19,280 bases of DNA from JBBQVS01 sp964657325 (GTDB taxonomy: Bacteria > Chloroflexota > Ktedonobacteria > Ktedonobacterales > Ktedonobacteraceae). The stretch covers positions 1-19,280 of the forward strand of contig CAZZVE010000089.1 in the NCBI GenBank assembly GCA_964657325.1, read 5' to 3'. Positions 1-7,669 of the stretch are shown piece after piece. Every line of letters starts with the position of its first letter. Within the stretch, counting starts at the first letter, position 1. The position numbers and the translations under genes are program-made. Under the pieces are notes generated by a model. It saw only the letters and a list, made by a program, of their open reading frames with translations, searched no databases and was not told the DNA's origin.

Positions 1-113
1 CTAAGTGAAAAAGCACAACGAGACGTGAACAGAATGAGCATTAATGCATTATAATGTTCTCTCACTCCTATTTTTATACAATAAAATACAAGATAAATAC
101 ATTTAGGTGTTTT

Positions 114-163
114 TTGACAACAATTACCCTTCTTTTTCGCATACATCTGTGGTATCGTATGAT
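114..163 (+). promoter_or_regulatory. Possible promoter of the LuxR-type regulator gene
   Basis: A perfect -35 hexamer TTGACA lies at 114-119, but the -10 at 16-18 nt spacing is poor. A separate -10-like TATGAT lies at 158-163 with no good -35. The two do not make a standard promoter together, so the start point is uncertain. The first 113 bases hold no gene; they contain a short palindrome GCATTAATGC (38-47) and a TATAAT (50-55) of unclear meaning. Confidence 0.3.
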
Positions 164-194
164 TTAGGTAAATTATTGAATACAGTAATGGACT

Positions 195-2924
195 ATGGTG
201 GCGATGGACGATAAGCAACAGGTCAGTAATAATCAAGATAATACTGTTGAAACACTTCAAACGGAAGATACATCCGGTCTTTTGGGCATTCAGTTTCAGC
301 AGGAACCTCTCTCTTTCACTCAATTAGTTGGACGTGAAGAAGAGGTGATCACTGCCTGTTCCCTTGTGAGGCGTCCTGATATTCGGCTTCTTACATTGAC
401 AGGTCCAGGAGGGATTGGCAAGACGCGTCTAGCACGACAAATCATGACTGAGTTAGAGCAAGAGTTTCTTGATGGTACGTGCTTTGTAGGACTAGCCCCT
501 CTCAGTACTCCTAAGTTATTGACACCTCTCATCACCTACGCACTCGGCTTACAACGATCTGGTACTCAGTCATTCCTCGACTATCTCAAAGATTTTTTCC
601 GTGAGAAGCATTTTCTTTTAATTCTTGACAACTTTGAGCATGTTCTAGCAGCAGCACCCCTCATAGTAGATTTACTTGTCAGCTGTCCTTTCCTGAAAAT
701 TATTGTCACGAGTCGTGCCCTGTTACGTGTTCAAGGTGAATACGAGTTTTCTGTGCCAGCTCTCTCTTTACCAGATTCAGTACAGACTTCAGATATAGAG
801 ACACTTTCGCGTGTCGCTTCGGTCAAACTATTTTTGCAAAGAGTGCAAGCAATACAACCTACCTTTACGTTAACAGAGGTGAATGCAAAAAATATTGCAG
901 AAATTTGTATTCGCTTGGATGGATTGCCGTTAGCACTTGAGCTAGCAGCCGCGCGTATGAAACTCCTCTCATCGAAAGCATTGCTAGCACGGTTAGAAAA
1001 CCAGTATTTGTACATCCTCACTTCTGGCGGATTGGACTTACCTGTTCGTCAGCAAACGATGTATAACACCATTAAGTGGAGCTACGACTTGCTGACGAGA
1101 GAAGAGCAATATCTATTCAGGTCTCTAGCGGTCTTCAATGGTGGTTGCACTGTAGAGATGATAGAGAGCTTTTGTGCTGCGCTTAGTGATGTCAGTATGT
1201 CCGTCCTTGATGATGTCATGTCCCTGCTTAACAAGAGTTTGCTGCGATATGTAGAGCAGAAAGAAGGGGAGCCGCGCCTCATAATGCTTGAGACCATTCG
1301 AGAGTTCGGCTTGGATATGCTCAACGCTCACGGCGAGTTGGCAGTGGCACGAGATGTTCATGCTGAGTGCTACCGCAGGCTTGTTGAAAAGGCAAACATA
1401 TCGCTGCTTGGAACAATATACGATCCCAGGTTTGTACCACTTACTCAAGAATATGAGAATGAGCTTTCGGCGGTACAGTGGCTCCTTGAACGAGGCGAAC
1501 GAGCAGAAGATTTCGAGTCTGCATTGCATATGGCTGGTATCCTGGGGCGACTGGCATTTCTTCGCGGGCAACCGAGTGCGGGACGTGTTTTTCTAAACTT
1601 GGTCTTGACTGCAAGTGACACGAGTAATGTAAAAGTTTCTCCTATTGTTAAAGCAGAAGCTTTCTATATTGCTGGCTGGTTAGCATATTGGTGCTATGAT
1701 GAGCAGCAAGCTAGCACCCTTTTACAGAAGGGATTGACACTTTTTCGGAAACATGGAGAACGGCGCGGCATCGCTACGTGTCTCAATATGCTGGGTGTCA
1801 TCGAAATTGAGCGTAATGACAAAGGGCCAGGAGATGCATACCACGAAGAAACATTGCAGCTCTACACAGAAGTGGGAGATAAAGCAGGAATTGCAAATAT
1901 TTTGATGACACAGGGTATTATGGCATTTTTTCGCGGGCACTTTGCTCTCGCGCAGGCAAGGTGTCAAGAAAGCCTTGTTCTGTTTAAGCAACTTCATGCT
2001 ACATGGGGTATGGCGTCAAATCTTCATCGTCTTGGTTGGATTGCCTACTACAGAGGGGCATATCAGGAGGCACGTCAACTCTTAGAGGAAAGTATCACGT
2101 TATTTGGAACACTAGGATATCCAAGCCTCAGCACCGAGGCACATGTTGTTTTGGCATATATCCTTGCTGCTGTCGGAGAATCTGCGCGTGCTCGTATGTT
2201 GCTAGAGCAAATGTGTACTGATGAGAGAGTATCGGGTAACAAGGCAGAGTATGCACAGGTCTTGTCGGCACTGGGGTATATCAGCTTACGGTTGAACGAG
2301 AGCAAAAAAGCGCGAGCATTCTTCGAGGAGGGCCTAAAGCAGATTGGGTCAGGGATATGGATGTTTTCGAGAATCACGTTGACACGCGCATTCTGTTTAG
2401 AGGGATTAGGACGTATTGCCCTGTCACAAGGACAAGTGGCATGGACCATTCTGCTTTTAGGTGCTGCTGATACCGTTCGTACAATCAATGGAACTCGTTT
2501 TTCTATGTACATTGAGCAAGCCTCTTTTGAAGAGACACTTATGACTGCAAAAAATCAACTTGGCGAAAAGACCTTCACCGCGTTATGGGAAGAAGGGCGA
2601 ACTATGACTCCTGAACAAGTACTTGCCGTCGAAAGTCGCACATACAGTATTCAATCTACGTCTAACAAGGCTTCTTTGTTCCCCACTTCAACACGTATTG
2701 TGCAAGAAACGATTGCTTCTATCCCTGCTGGTATACCTCTTACCACACGCGAAGTCGAGGTTCTTCGTCTCGTTGCTCAGGGACTGACCAATAACCAAAT
2801 TGCACAGAAACTTACGATCAGTTCGCATACGGTGAACTCACATGTGCAGGCAATTTATAGCAAGATTGGTGTTACCTCTCGTAGTGAAGCAACACGCTAT
2901 GCCATTCAGCGGCATCTTATTTAA
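195..2924 (+). CDS. STAND-type LuxR family transcriptional regulator (NB-ARC ATPase, TPR-like region, LuxR HTH)
   Basis: Large multidomain regulator of 909 aa. Seen in the sequence: a Walker A motif GPGGIGKT at residues 70-77, a Walker B stretch LLILD at 141-145, and a GLPLALELAAAR motif near 250, all as in NB-ARC/STAND ATPases. A long helical region from about 480 to 740 has TPR-like spacing. The last 60 residues are a LuxR/GerE HTH (LTTREVEVLRLVAQG, then NSHVQAIYSKIGV). Family knowledge: such MalT-like proteins act as ATP- and ligand-gated switches that oligomerise and activate transcription; the ligand cannot be read here. Start is ATG 195 or in-frame ATG 204; neither has a strong Shine-Dalgarno. 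It lies 184 bp upstream of the DMFase-like gene on the same strand, but that gene has its own promoter candidate, so co-transcription is not required. Confidence 0.9.
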   Translation: MVAMDDKQQVSNNQDNTVETLQTEDTSGLLGIQFQQEPLSFTQLVGREEEVITACSLVRRPDIRLLTLTGPGGIGKTRLARQIMTELEQEFLDGTCFVGLAPLSTPKLLTPLITYALGLQRSGTQSFLDYLKDFFREKHFLLILDNFEHVLAAAPLIVDLLVSCPFLKIIVTSRALLRVQGEYEFSVPALSLPDSVQTSDIETLSRVASVKLFLQRVQAIQPTFTLTEVNAKNIAEICIRLDGLPLALELAAARMKLLSSKALLARLENQYLYILTSGGLDLPVRQQTMYNTIKWSYDLLTREEQYLFRSLAVFNGGCTVEMIESFCAALSDVSMSVLDDVMSLLNKSLLRYVEQKEGEPRLIMLETIREFGLDMLNAHGELAVARDVHAECYRRLVEKANISLLGTIYDPRFVPLTQEYENELSAVQWLLERGERAEDFESALHMAGILGRLAFLRGQPSAGRVFLNLVLTASDTSNVKVSPIVKAEAFYIAGWLAYWCYDEQQASTLLQKGLTLFRKHGERRGIATCLNMLGVIEIERNDKGPGDAYHEETLQLYTEVGDKAGIANILMTQGIMAFFRGHFALAQARCQESLVLFKQLHATWGMASNLHRLGWIAYYRGAYQEARQLLEESITLFGTLGYPSLSTEAHVVLAYILAAVGESARARMLLEQMCTDERVSGNKAEYAQVLSALGYISLRLNESKKARAFFEEGLKQIGSGIWMFSRITLTRAFCLEGLGRIALSQGQVAWTILLLGAADTVRTINGTRFSMYIEQASFEETLMTAKNQLGEKTFTALWEEGRTMTPEQVLAVESRTYSIQSTSNKASLFPTSTRIVQETIASIPAGIPLTTREVEVLRLVAQGLTNNQIAQKLTISSHTVNSHVQAIYSKIGVTSRSEATRYAIQRHLI

Positions 2925-2982
2925 TGTATTGCCTTTCCGTAAAAATCCATTTTTTCTTCTATCTTCCTTCCTTAACCTGATC

Positions 2983-3012
2983 TTGACAAAAAAAAGAAGT
3001 GAGTGTTACTAT
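2983..3012 (+). promoter_or_regulatory. Candidate sigma70 promoter of the DMFase-beta-like gene
   Basis: TTGACA at 2983-2988, an 18-nt spacer and TACTAT at 3007-3012 (4 of 6 matches to the -10). It is followed by about 95 nt of leader before the start codon at 3109. Confidence 0.5.
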
Positions 3013-3029
3013 CACTATGGTATTGAGTA

Positions 3030-3049
3030 GCATTAGTTGCAATTAATGC
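3030..3049. promoter_or_regulatory. Imperfect 20-bp palindrome, operator candidate
   Basis: Symmetrical sequence with perfect outer arms GCATTA and TAATGC and an inner TTGCAA; 18 of 20 positions are symmetric. It sits about 10-30 nt past the predicted transcription start of the DMFase-like gene, where a repressor could bind. The same half-site occurs fused as GCATTAATGC at 38-47. Operator function is inference. Confidence 0.3.
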
Positions 3050-3094
3050 ACTTTTTCCTCTGAACTTCACATACGAGTGACGCGTTATAGAGTT

Positions 3095-3109
3095 TTGGAG
3101 GTACTCCAA
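3095..3109 (+). promoter_or_regulatory. Hairpin masking the Shine-Dalgarno and start codon
   Basis: TTGGAG-GTA-CTCCAA is a perfect 6-bp stem with a 3-nt loop. The strand contains GGAGGT (3097-3102), an ideal ribosome binding site 6 nt before ATG 3109, and the 3' arm ends on the A of that ATG. When folded, the binding site is paired. Confidence 0.5.
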
Positions 3110-4740
3110 TGAAACGTCGTAATGTTCTTGCCCTACTTGTGTCGAGTGTTGTGGCTGGATCGGCACTGGTGATAACGAAGCTTTTATCACCGACAAATAA
3201 CTCACAACCTACCTCTATCGCATCATCACCTTCATTATCGTCCAAGGAAAGCAATCCTATTGTTGTAGAAAATGCTGTACCAGGAACAACATCCTGGATG
3301 ATTCCACCTGGGCTGGAAGCCACGACTGAGATTCAAGCCTACACCAATGCTCGCTCTGTCTCACCGGGTCAATCGTTAACCTTTTATGTCAGTACACAGC
3401 AGGATGGTGTTGCCTACTACCTGGCAATCTATCGGTTGGGCTGGTATCAAGGGAATGGTGGTCGGTTAATGACTTCAGTACAATTAACAGGAAAAGCGCA
3501 AGGGTACTATGACGCAAAGACACTGAAACTTGTGAATTGTCCTTCAGCTTTGCGAGATGCAGAAAGCGGCCTTGTTGAGGCCAGATGGCAACCATCATAT
3601 ACACTTACCATTCCTGAGAGTTGGACAACAGGTGTGTATCTGGCAAAATGCATTTCTGTGGATGGCAAGCAAACATATACCACCTTCAATGTTTTAGGCA
3701 ATACATCTGCTCCATATCTTGTCGTAACTGCTGATACCGCTTATGCTGCCTACAATAATTGGGGTGGTCAAAGCCTTTACCCTGATAGCAGTGTAAAACA
3801 CATTTCAGCTGCCAAAGTTTCGTTTGATCGACCAAGTGCTTTACTGCAAGGTTCTGATCAGGTGCTTGTCTTTGAGGCAAATACAATCCGTTGGCTTGAA
3901 CGCGAGGGTTACAATCTCTCTTATATGAGCAACATTGATTTGCACATGCATCCAGAGACCTTACTTCAGCATAAAGCATATCTCTCTATTGGACACGATG
4001 AGTATTGGACAAAAGAGATGCGTGATGGTGTTGAAAACGCACGCGATCACGGAGTAGGTCTCGCCTTTTTGGAGGCGAATGCCTCGTACTGGCAAATTCG
4101 TCTCGAATCCAATTCTGCTGGTGTGCCCAATCGTACTGTCGTGTGCTACAAGGTGCTATCAGAAGGAAACACGGCATCTGATTCAGGGGGAGTAGCCAAG
4201 GTCAACCTGACACGTGACCCGTTGTACGGCGTCGATAATACCCGCGTGACTACGCTCTGGCGTGATCCGGTAGTAAACAGACCAGAGAATGCAATGATCG
4301 GTATTATGTATTCGGACTACAATAACCTGCTACGAGGAACACCCTGGGTATTCCAACCTCAGACGACTGATTCACATCCCATACATAGCGCGCTTCTGCA
4401 AAGTACGGGCTTGCAAACTGGACAAGTCTATGATAACGGTCTGGTCGGCTACGAATGGGACAGAATTTTCAACAATGGACAGACTCCTCAGAAAATTCAG
4501 GTGTTGGCCACTTCGGAGACGCTAAGTAAAGGAGGTGCGCGTGATAGCAGTAATACTACCTACTATATCGCTCCATCAGGTGCTCTTGTCTTTGCTACAG
4601 GTTCGATCTATTGGACTGCTGCTCTCGATGCCTATCGCTATGATAATAGTCTTGCTAATACGAAGAATGCTAAAACTGTTCCAGCAATACAACAGTTGAT
4701 GAAAAATGTTATGGATGCTCTCGTACAGAAAAATGTGTAA
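3109..4740 (+). CDS. Membrane-anchored/exported N,N-dimethylformamidase beta subunit-like protein
   Basis: 543 aa. The N-terminus (KRRNVLALLVSSVVAGSAL) is a signal or anchor segment with a twin arginine that loosely resembles a Tat signal. A Ser/Thr/Pro-rich linker follows to about residue 55. The rest matches the family named after the C-terminal part of the large (beta) subunit of N,N-dimethylformamidase: YRLGWYQGNGGR (108-119), TTGVYLAK (173-180), YAAYNNWGG (212-220), KVSFDRPS (236-243), GHDEYW (295-300) and ANASYWQIRLE (323-333). Family knowledge: true DMFase is a cytoplasmic iron amidohydrolase with a separate small subunit, while single, secreted homologues are of unknown function. No small-subunit gene is seen nearby. 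Amidase activity is therefore not assumed; a role at the cell surface is inference. The start is fixed by GGAGGT 6 nt upstream. Confidence 0.8.
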   Translation: MKRRNVLALLVSSVVAGSALVITKLLSPTNNSQPTSIASSPSLSSKESNPIVVENAVPGTTSWMIPPGLEATTEIQAYTNARSVSPGQSLTFYVSTQQDGVAYYLAIYRLGWYQGNGGRLMTSVQLTGKAQGYYDAKTLKLVNCPSALRDAESGLVEARWQPSYTLTIPESWTTGVYLAKCISVDGKQTYTTFNVLGNTSAPYLVVTADTAYAAYNNWGGQSLYPDSSVKHISAAKVSFDRPSALLQGSDQVLVFEANTIRWLEREGYNLSYMSNIDLHMHPETLLQHKAYLSIGHDEYWTKEMRDGVENARDHGVGLAFLEANASYWQIRLESNSAGVPNRTVVCYKVLSEGNTASDSGGVAKVNLTRDPLYGVDNTRVTTLWRDPVVNRPENAMIGIMYSDYNNLLRGTPWVFQPQTTDSHPIHSALLQSTGLQTGQVYDNGLVGYEWDRIFNNGQTPQKIQVLATSETLSKGGARDSSNTTYYIAPSGALVFATGSIYWTAALDAYRYDNSLANTKNAKTVPAIQQLMKNVMDALVQKNV

Positions 4741-4794
4741 GAGAAACTGAGGAGTGCGAATAAGCCAAGATATATTCTACCACTTATAACTCCA

Positions 4795-4833
4795 AAAGAG
4801 AGTGTGGCTCTTCTTATGTGCCGTACTCTCTTT
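4795..4833. terminator. Bidirectional terminator between convergent genes
   Basis: Inverted repeat AAAGAGAGT (4795-4803) and ACTCTCTTT (4825-4833), extended by two G-U pairs and GGC/GCC to a stem of about 14 bp around an 11-nt loop. The flanks give TTTATT on the plus side and CTCTCTTTTGG on the minus side. It lies between the DMFase-like gene and the response regulator and overlaps the regulator's stop codon. Confidence 0.7.
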
Positions 4834-5530
4834 ATTCGTCGCTGAAGCGATAGCCTGCGCCGGAAACCGACTGCAACAGGCGGGGATTAGTAGAGTCTTG
4901 CTCGATTTTCTGGCGTAGTTGCCGAATGTACACATGAAGATAATGCGATTGTATGTTCCGCTCTGTACCCCATACTTGCGTGATTAACATCTGTTGCGTC
5001 ATAATTTTTCCACGATACTTGATAAGGACTTTCAAGAGGTCGTATTCAGTCGGTGTCATTTTCACTTCTTGCCCGTTGACTGTCACGAGTCGTTGTTCAA
5101 AGTCGATTTGAAGTGGGCCAATAGTGATGAGAGGCTCTGTCCCTTGAAGGACGTGTACACTATGACGGAGTGCGACTCGAATACGTGCCAGCACTTCGTT
5201 CATGCCAAAGGGCTTGCTGATATAGTCGTCTGCCCCAAGGTCAAGTGCTTGTACCTTCTCTCGTTCGGTATCACGTACCGATACGACGATAATAGGAGGC
5301 AGGTTTGACTTTGCGCGTATGCGTTTACATACCTCTAGACCATCCATACCTGGTAGTCCGAGGTCGAGCAAGAGCAGATCAGGGCGAGCATGTTCCATGA
5401 CCTCTAGGGCTTTTTCTCCGCTATTCGCGGTAAGCACATCGTATCCATGCGCAGCTAAACTACGCTGCAGAATGCGTACAATCTCCGTTTCGTCGTCAAT
5501 GACCAGAATACGTGCTTTCCCTTTCGTCAT
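4832..5530 (-). CDS. OmpR/KdpE-type response regulator
   Basis: 232 aa, the usual length for the family. Receiver domain (residues about 6-120) with acidic pair D12-D13, phospho-acceptor D56 in LLLLDLGLPGMDG, a Ser at 84 and K106 in ISKPF. The C-terminal winged-helix DNA-binding domain follows, with TPTEYDLLKVL and the closing GAGYRF. The sequence is closest in style to KdpE. Its start ATG lies inside the end of the kinase gene (35-bp overlap) and is preceded by AAGGAGAGCAGGAGA, so the pair is translationally coupled. No kdpFABC potassium pump genes are in the window, so the target regulon is unknown. Confidence 0.9.
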   Translation of the reverse strand: MTKGKARILVIDDETEIVRILQRSLAAHGYDVLTANSGEKALEVMEHARPDLLLLDLGLPGMDGLEVCKRIRAKSNLPPIIVVSVRDTEREKVQALDLGADDYISKPFGMNEVLARIRVALRHSVHVLQGTEPLITIGPLQIDFEQRLVTVNGQEVKMTPTEYDLLKVLIKYRGKIMTQQMLITQVWGTERNIQSHYLHVYIRQLRQKIEQDSTNPRLLQSVSGAGYRFSDE

Positions 5531-7181
5531 TCTCCTGCTCTCCTTCTATGTCTCCCATTGGTAATGTGAAACAAAATGTGGCACCGCCGCCTGCTCTTTC
5601 TTCTACCCATATGCGCCCGTAGTGCGCCTCAATCACTCCCTTGCTTACGGCTAAACCTAACCCAGAACCTCTATCTGCGTCGGCGGCGCGAGCTTCTCTA
5701 TGGACGCGGTAGAACTTGTCAAAAATGCGTTCACGCTCCGCAAGAGGAACGCCTGAACCTCTATCCGCAACGCTGACTTGAAGACAGTCTTCATGTACCT
5801 CTATGCAAATAGTAATTGGCGAGCCTGTAGGAGTATAGCGTATCGCATTTTCAAGTAGATTGGTGACAACCTGACCTATTTGTACATAGTCCATTTCAAC
5901 GGGTGGCAATTGCTCAGGTATGTATTTCTGTACCGCCCGCTCTTCCAATAACGGTTGCATACGACTCAACACATTATAAATGATTTCGTCTAGTGGATAC
6001 CAGACTTTCTTTGGATGAAGTGCACCGCCTTCGATACGCGACATGTCCAGCAAGTTCTCGACAAGCCGATTGAGCCGATCCGACTCGCGCTCGATTGCCA
6101 ACGCGAACTGATTGCGCACCTCTTCATCCAACTGAACTTCTGGCTGTAATAAACTCGACGCCGCAGTTTTAATGGTCGTTAGTGGAGTACGCAAGTCGTG
6201 AGAAACAGAGGAGAGGAGGGCCGCTCGCAATGCATCCGTTTGCTGAAGCACTTTATTAGAAATGTTTTCTCGCTGTAGGCGTCCGCGTTCTATCACAGTG
6301 ACAGCTTGTTCGAGAAGAGTTGAGAAAAAAACGGACTGTGCTATATCTGGCATTTCCTTGTGAGAGTGTTGCTGTGCCTCATTTGTAACAAGAAGGCGTA
6401 GCACTCCAACTACTCTCTGCCCACTTTTGAGTGGAACAAGGCGCGTATGCTGTCTCGTCGGAGAGTGGTGTGTAATCGTTTCCCTTTTCGCTACTATAGC
6501 ATGAGACTCTGTGATCGGCATGAGGTCTACTGTTTGAGCATGTGTAAGCATCTGAGCAATTGCCTCCTGCTCATCTACTGGAAGGAGTTCATGTGAAGTG
6601 CTAGAGTCCGTGCTTGTTCGAGGCATAAACCTACCACGTTCATCGAGGAGCAAAACTTGGCAGTCACGTATACCCCAGGGAGAAAACACGTCAACGACTG
6701 AGCGAGCAAAGATGGAAAGTTGGTGTTCCATATCCTCTTCACGATTGGTTGCAGAGACAATATTGTACAAAGCACGCGTCTCTCGCTCTCGACGACTTGC
6801 ATCCTGTGCTCGCCTACGTAGAGCTGACGCAAGTTGGCCTGTTGTAATGGCGACGATGAGAAAGACGACCAGCGCGATAACATCGGCGAATTTCGTGATA
6901 ATAAAGCTGTACACTGGAGGAACATAGAGAAAATCAAAAAGAAAAAAGGCCAAAAATGACGCAAGTAAGGCTGCATATCGTCCACGTAGAGCTGCCAGAG
7001 CAAGAATCATTGGCAGGTAAAGTAGTAGGCTATCCGGTATGATCTGATACAGATGAAATAAAGAAAGGCAACCTGTGAGTAGAGCGGCACTTACTAACGC
7101 AAGTAAGGTGTCAGCTATGTACCCTTTCCATTGATACCTTTTTTTCGAGAGAAATGGAGGAAATGGTTCAGCAACATCCAT
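5496..7181 (-). CDS. KdpD-like sensor histidine kinase without the KdpD/Usp sensor domains
   Basis: 561 aa. Four hydrophobic segments between residues about 23 and 115, including FLFDFLYVPPVYSF (80-93), match the DUF4118 membrane module of KdpD. A GAF-like region follows (about 135-295). The kinase core has an H-box SSVSHDLRTPL with phospho-acceptor H328, an N-box NLLENAIRYTP (441-451), and glycine boxes DRGSG (473-477) and GSGLGL (505-510). Full-length KdpD proteins are about 900 aa and start with the KdpD and Usp cytoplasmic domains; these are absent. The stimulus could therefore differ from that of classical KdpD. It is co-transcribed with, and overlaps, the response regulator, its obvious partner. 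Confidence 0.9.
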   Translation of the reverse strand: MDVAEPFPPFLSKKRYQWKGYIADTLLALVSAALLTGCLSLFHLYQIIPDSLLLYLPMILALAALRGRYAALLASFLAFFLFDFLYVPPVYSFIITKFADVIALVVFLIVAITTGQLASALRRRAQDASRRERETRALYNIVSATNREEDMEHQLSIFARSVVDVFSPWGIRDCQVLLLDERGRFMPRTSTDSSTSHELLPVDEQEAIAQMLTHAQTVDLMPITESHAIVAKRETITHHSPTRQHTRLVPLKSGQRVVGVLRLLVTNEAQQHSHKEMPDIAQSVFFSTLLEQAVTVIERGRLQRENISNKVLQQTDALRAALLSSVSHDLRTPLTTIKTAASSLLQPEVQLDEEVRNQFALAIERESDRLNRLVENLLDMSRIEGGALHPKKVWYPLDEIIYNVLSRMQPLLEERAVQKYIPEQLPPVEMDYVQIGQVVTNLLENAIRYTPTGSPITICIEVHEDCLQVSVADRGSGVPLAERERIFDKFYRVHREARAADADRGSGLGLAVSKGVIEAHYGRIWVEERAGGGATFCFTLPMGDIEGEQENDERESTYSGH

Positions 7182-7283
7182 ATATCATCTTCTTCGTGTC
7201 TAGCAAGCTGTACAAAAATCTCTATAACGCAAGTATGCTCTATTGTTTAAAGAGATGCAAGACGTTTTATTTTGTTTATTGTG

Positions 7284-7293
7284 TAGTATACTA
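7284..7293. promoter_or_regulatory. Palindromic -10-like element in the divergent intergenic region
   Basis: TAGTATACTA is a perfect 10-bp palindrome containing TATACT at 7287-7292, a good -10 for the rightward 80-aa gene about 60 nt downstream. No convincing -35 accompanies it. Confidence 0.3.
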
Positions 7294-7353
7294 AAGTGAG
7301 TTAGATACATCTTTTCACAACCTCAGTGACGAGGAACAGCAAGGAAGAAAGAG

Positions 7354-7596
7354 ATGAGTACATTTGATGCATTGCAGGGCCTTTTCCTGCGAGATCTACG
7401 GGATTTGAAGGAACTTGGAAGAAGAGGATGGTTTGTTCTCCCTACGACACGCACTGTCAAGGAGGAACATCTTGGGCGGTGCTGCTACCTCGCCGAAGAA
7501 TTTCTCAGTTCTACTGAACTGTATACTTTGAAACACGAGCTTGGATTGGACGAGCGACAATGGCATACGTACAAAGCAAGAATTTCTGAGCAGTAG
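7354..7596 (+). CDS. Small hypothetical protein (80 aa)
   Basis: Not recognised. It has a reasonable Shine-Dalgarno (AAGGAAGAAAGAG before the ATG) and a complete frame, is transcribed divergently from the histidine kinase gene, and ends at a terminator shared with the ammonium transporter. The protein is soluble, rich in Leu, Arg and Glu, probably helical, with no membrane segment. It contains two adjacent Cys in GRCCYLAEEF near residue 48. It resembles short helical proteins with no assigned role; no function can be given. Confidence 0.6.
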   Translation: MSTFDALQGLFLRDLRDLKELGRRGWFVLPTTRTVKEEHLGRCCYLAEEFLSSTELYTLKHELGLDERQWHTYKARISEQ

Positions 7597-7628
7597 TCTT
7601 GTCTCATCACTTATAACTAGCCTTTAAA

Positions 7629-7661
7629 AGACAAGGACATTCGCTGTGAATGCCCTTGTCT
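7629..7661. terminator. Terminator of the ammonium transporter gene, possibly bidirectional
   Basis: Stem AGACAAGG/CCTTGTCT, one A-C mismatch, then CATTC/GAATG around a 5-nt loop. On the minus strand it is followed by a TTTT run, as expected for an intrinsic terminator of the transporter gene. The plus side lacks a T-run, so the 80-aa gene may be terminated less efficiently. Confidence 0.7.
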
Positions 7662-7669
7662 CCCTGTGT

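Noticed and set aside
50..55. Perfect TATAAT near the left edge
   Set aside because: No matching -35 at proper spacing; it sits in a run of short AT-rich palindromes, and a better -35 occurs closer to the gene.
188..214. 8-codon upstream frame overlapping the start of the LuxR-type gene
   Set aside because: No ribosome binding site precedes it, and such short frames are frequent by chance.
1125..1571. 148-codon antisense frame within the LuxR-type gene, and similar antisense frames elsewhere
   Set aside because: They lie fully inside strongly supported genes, lack start signals and show no domain features.
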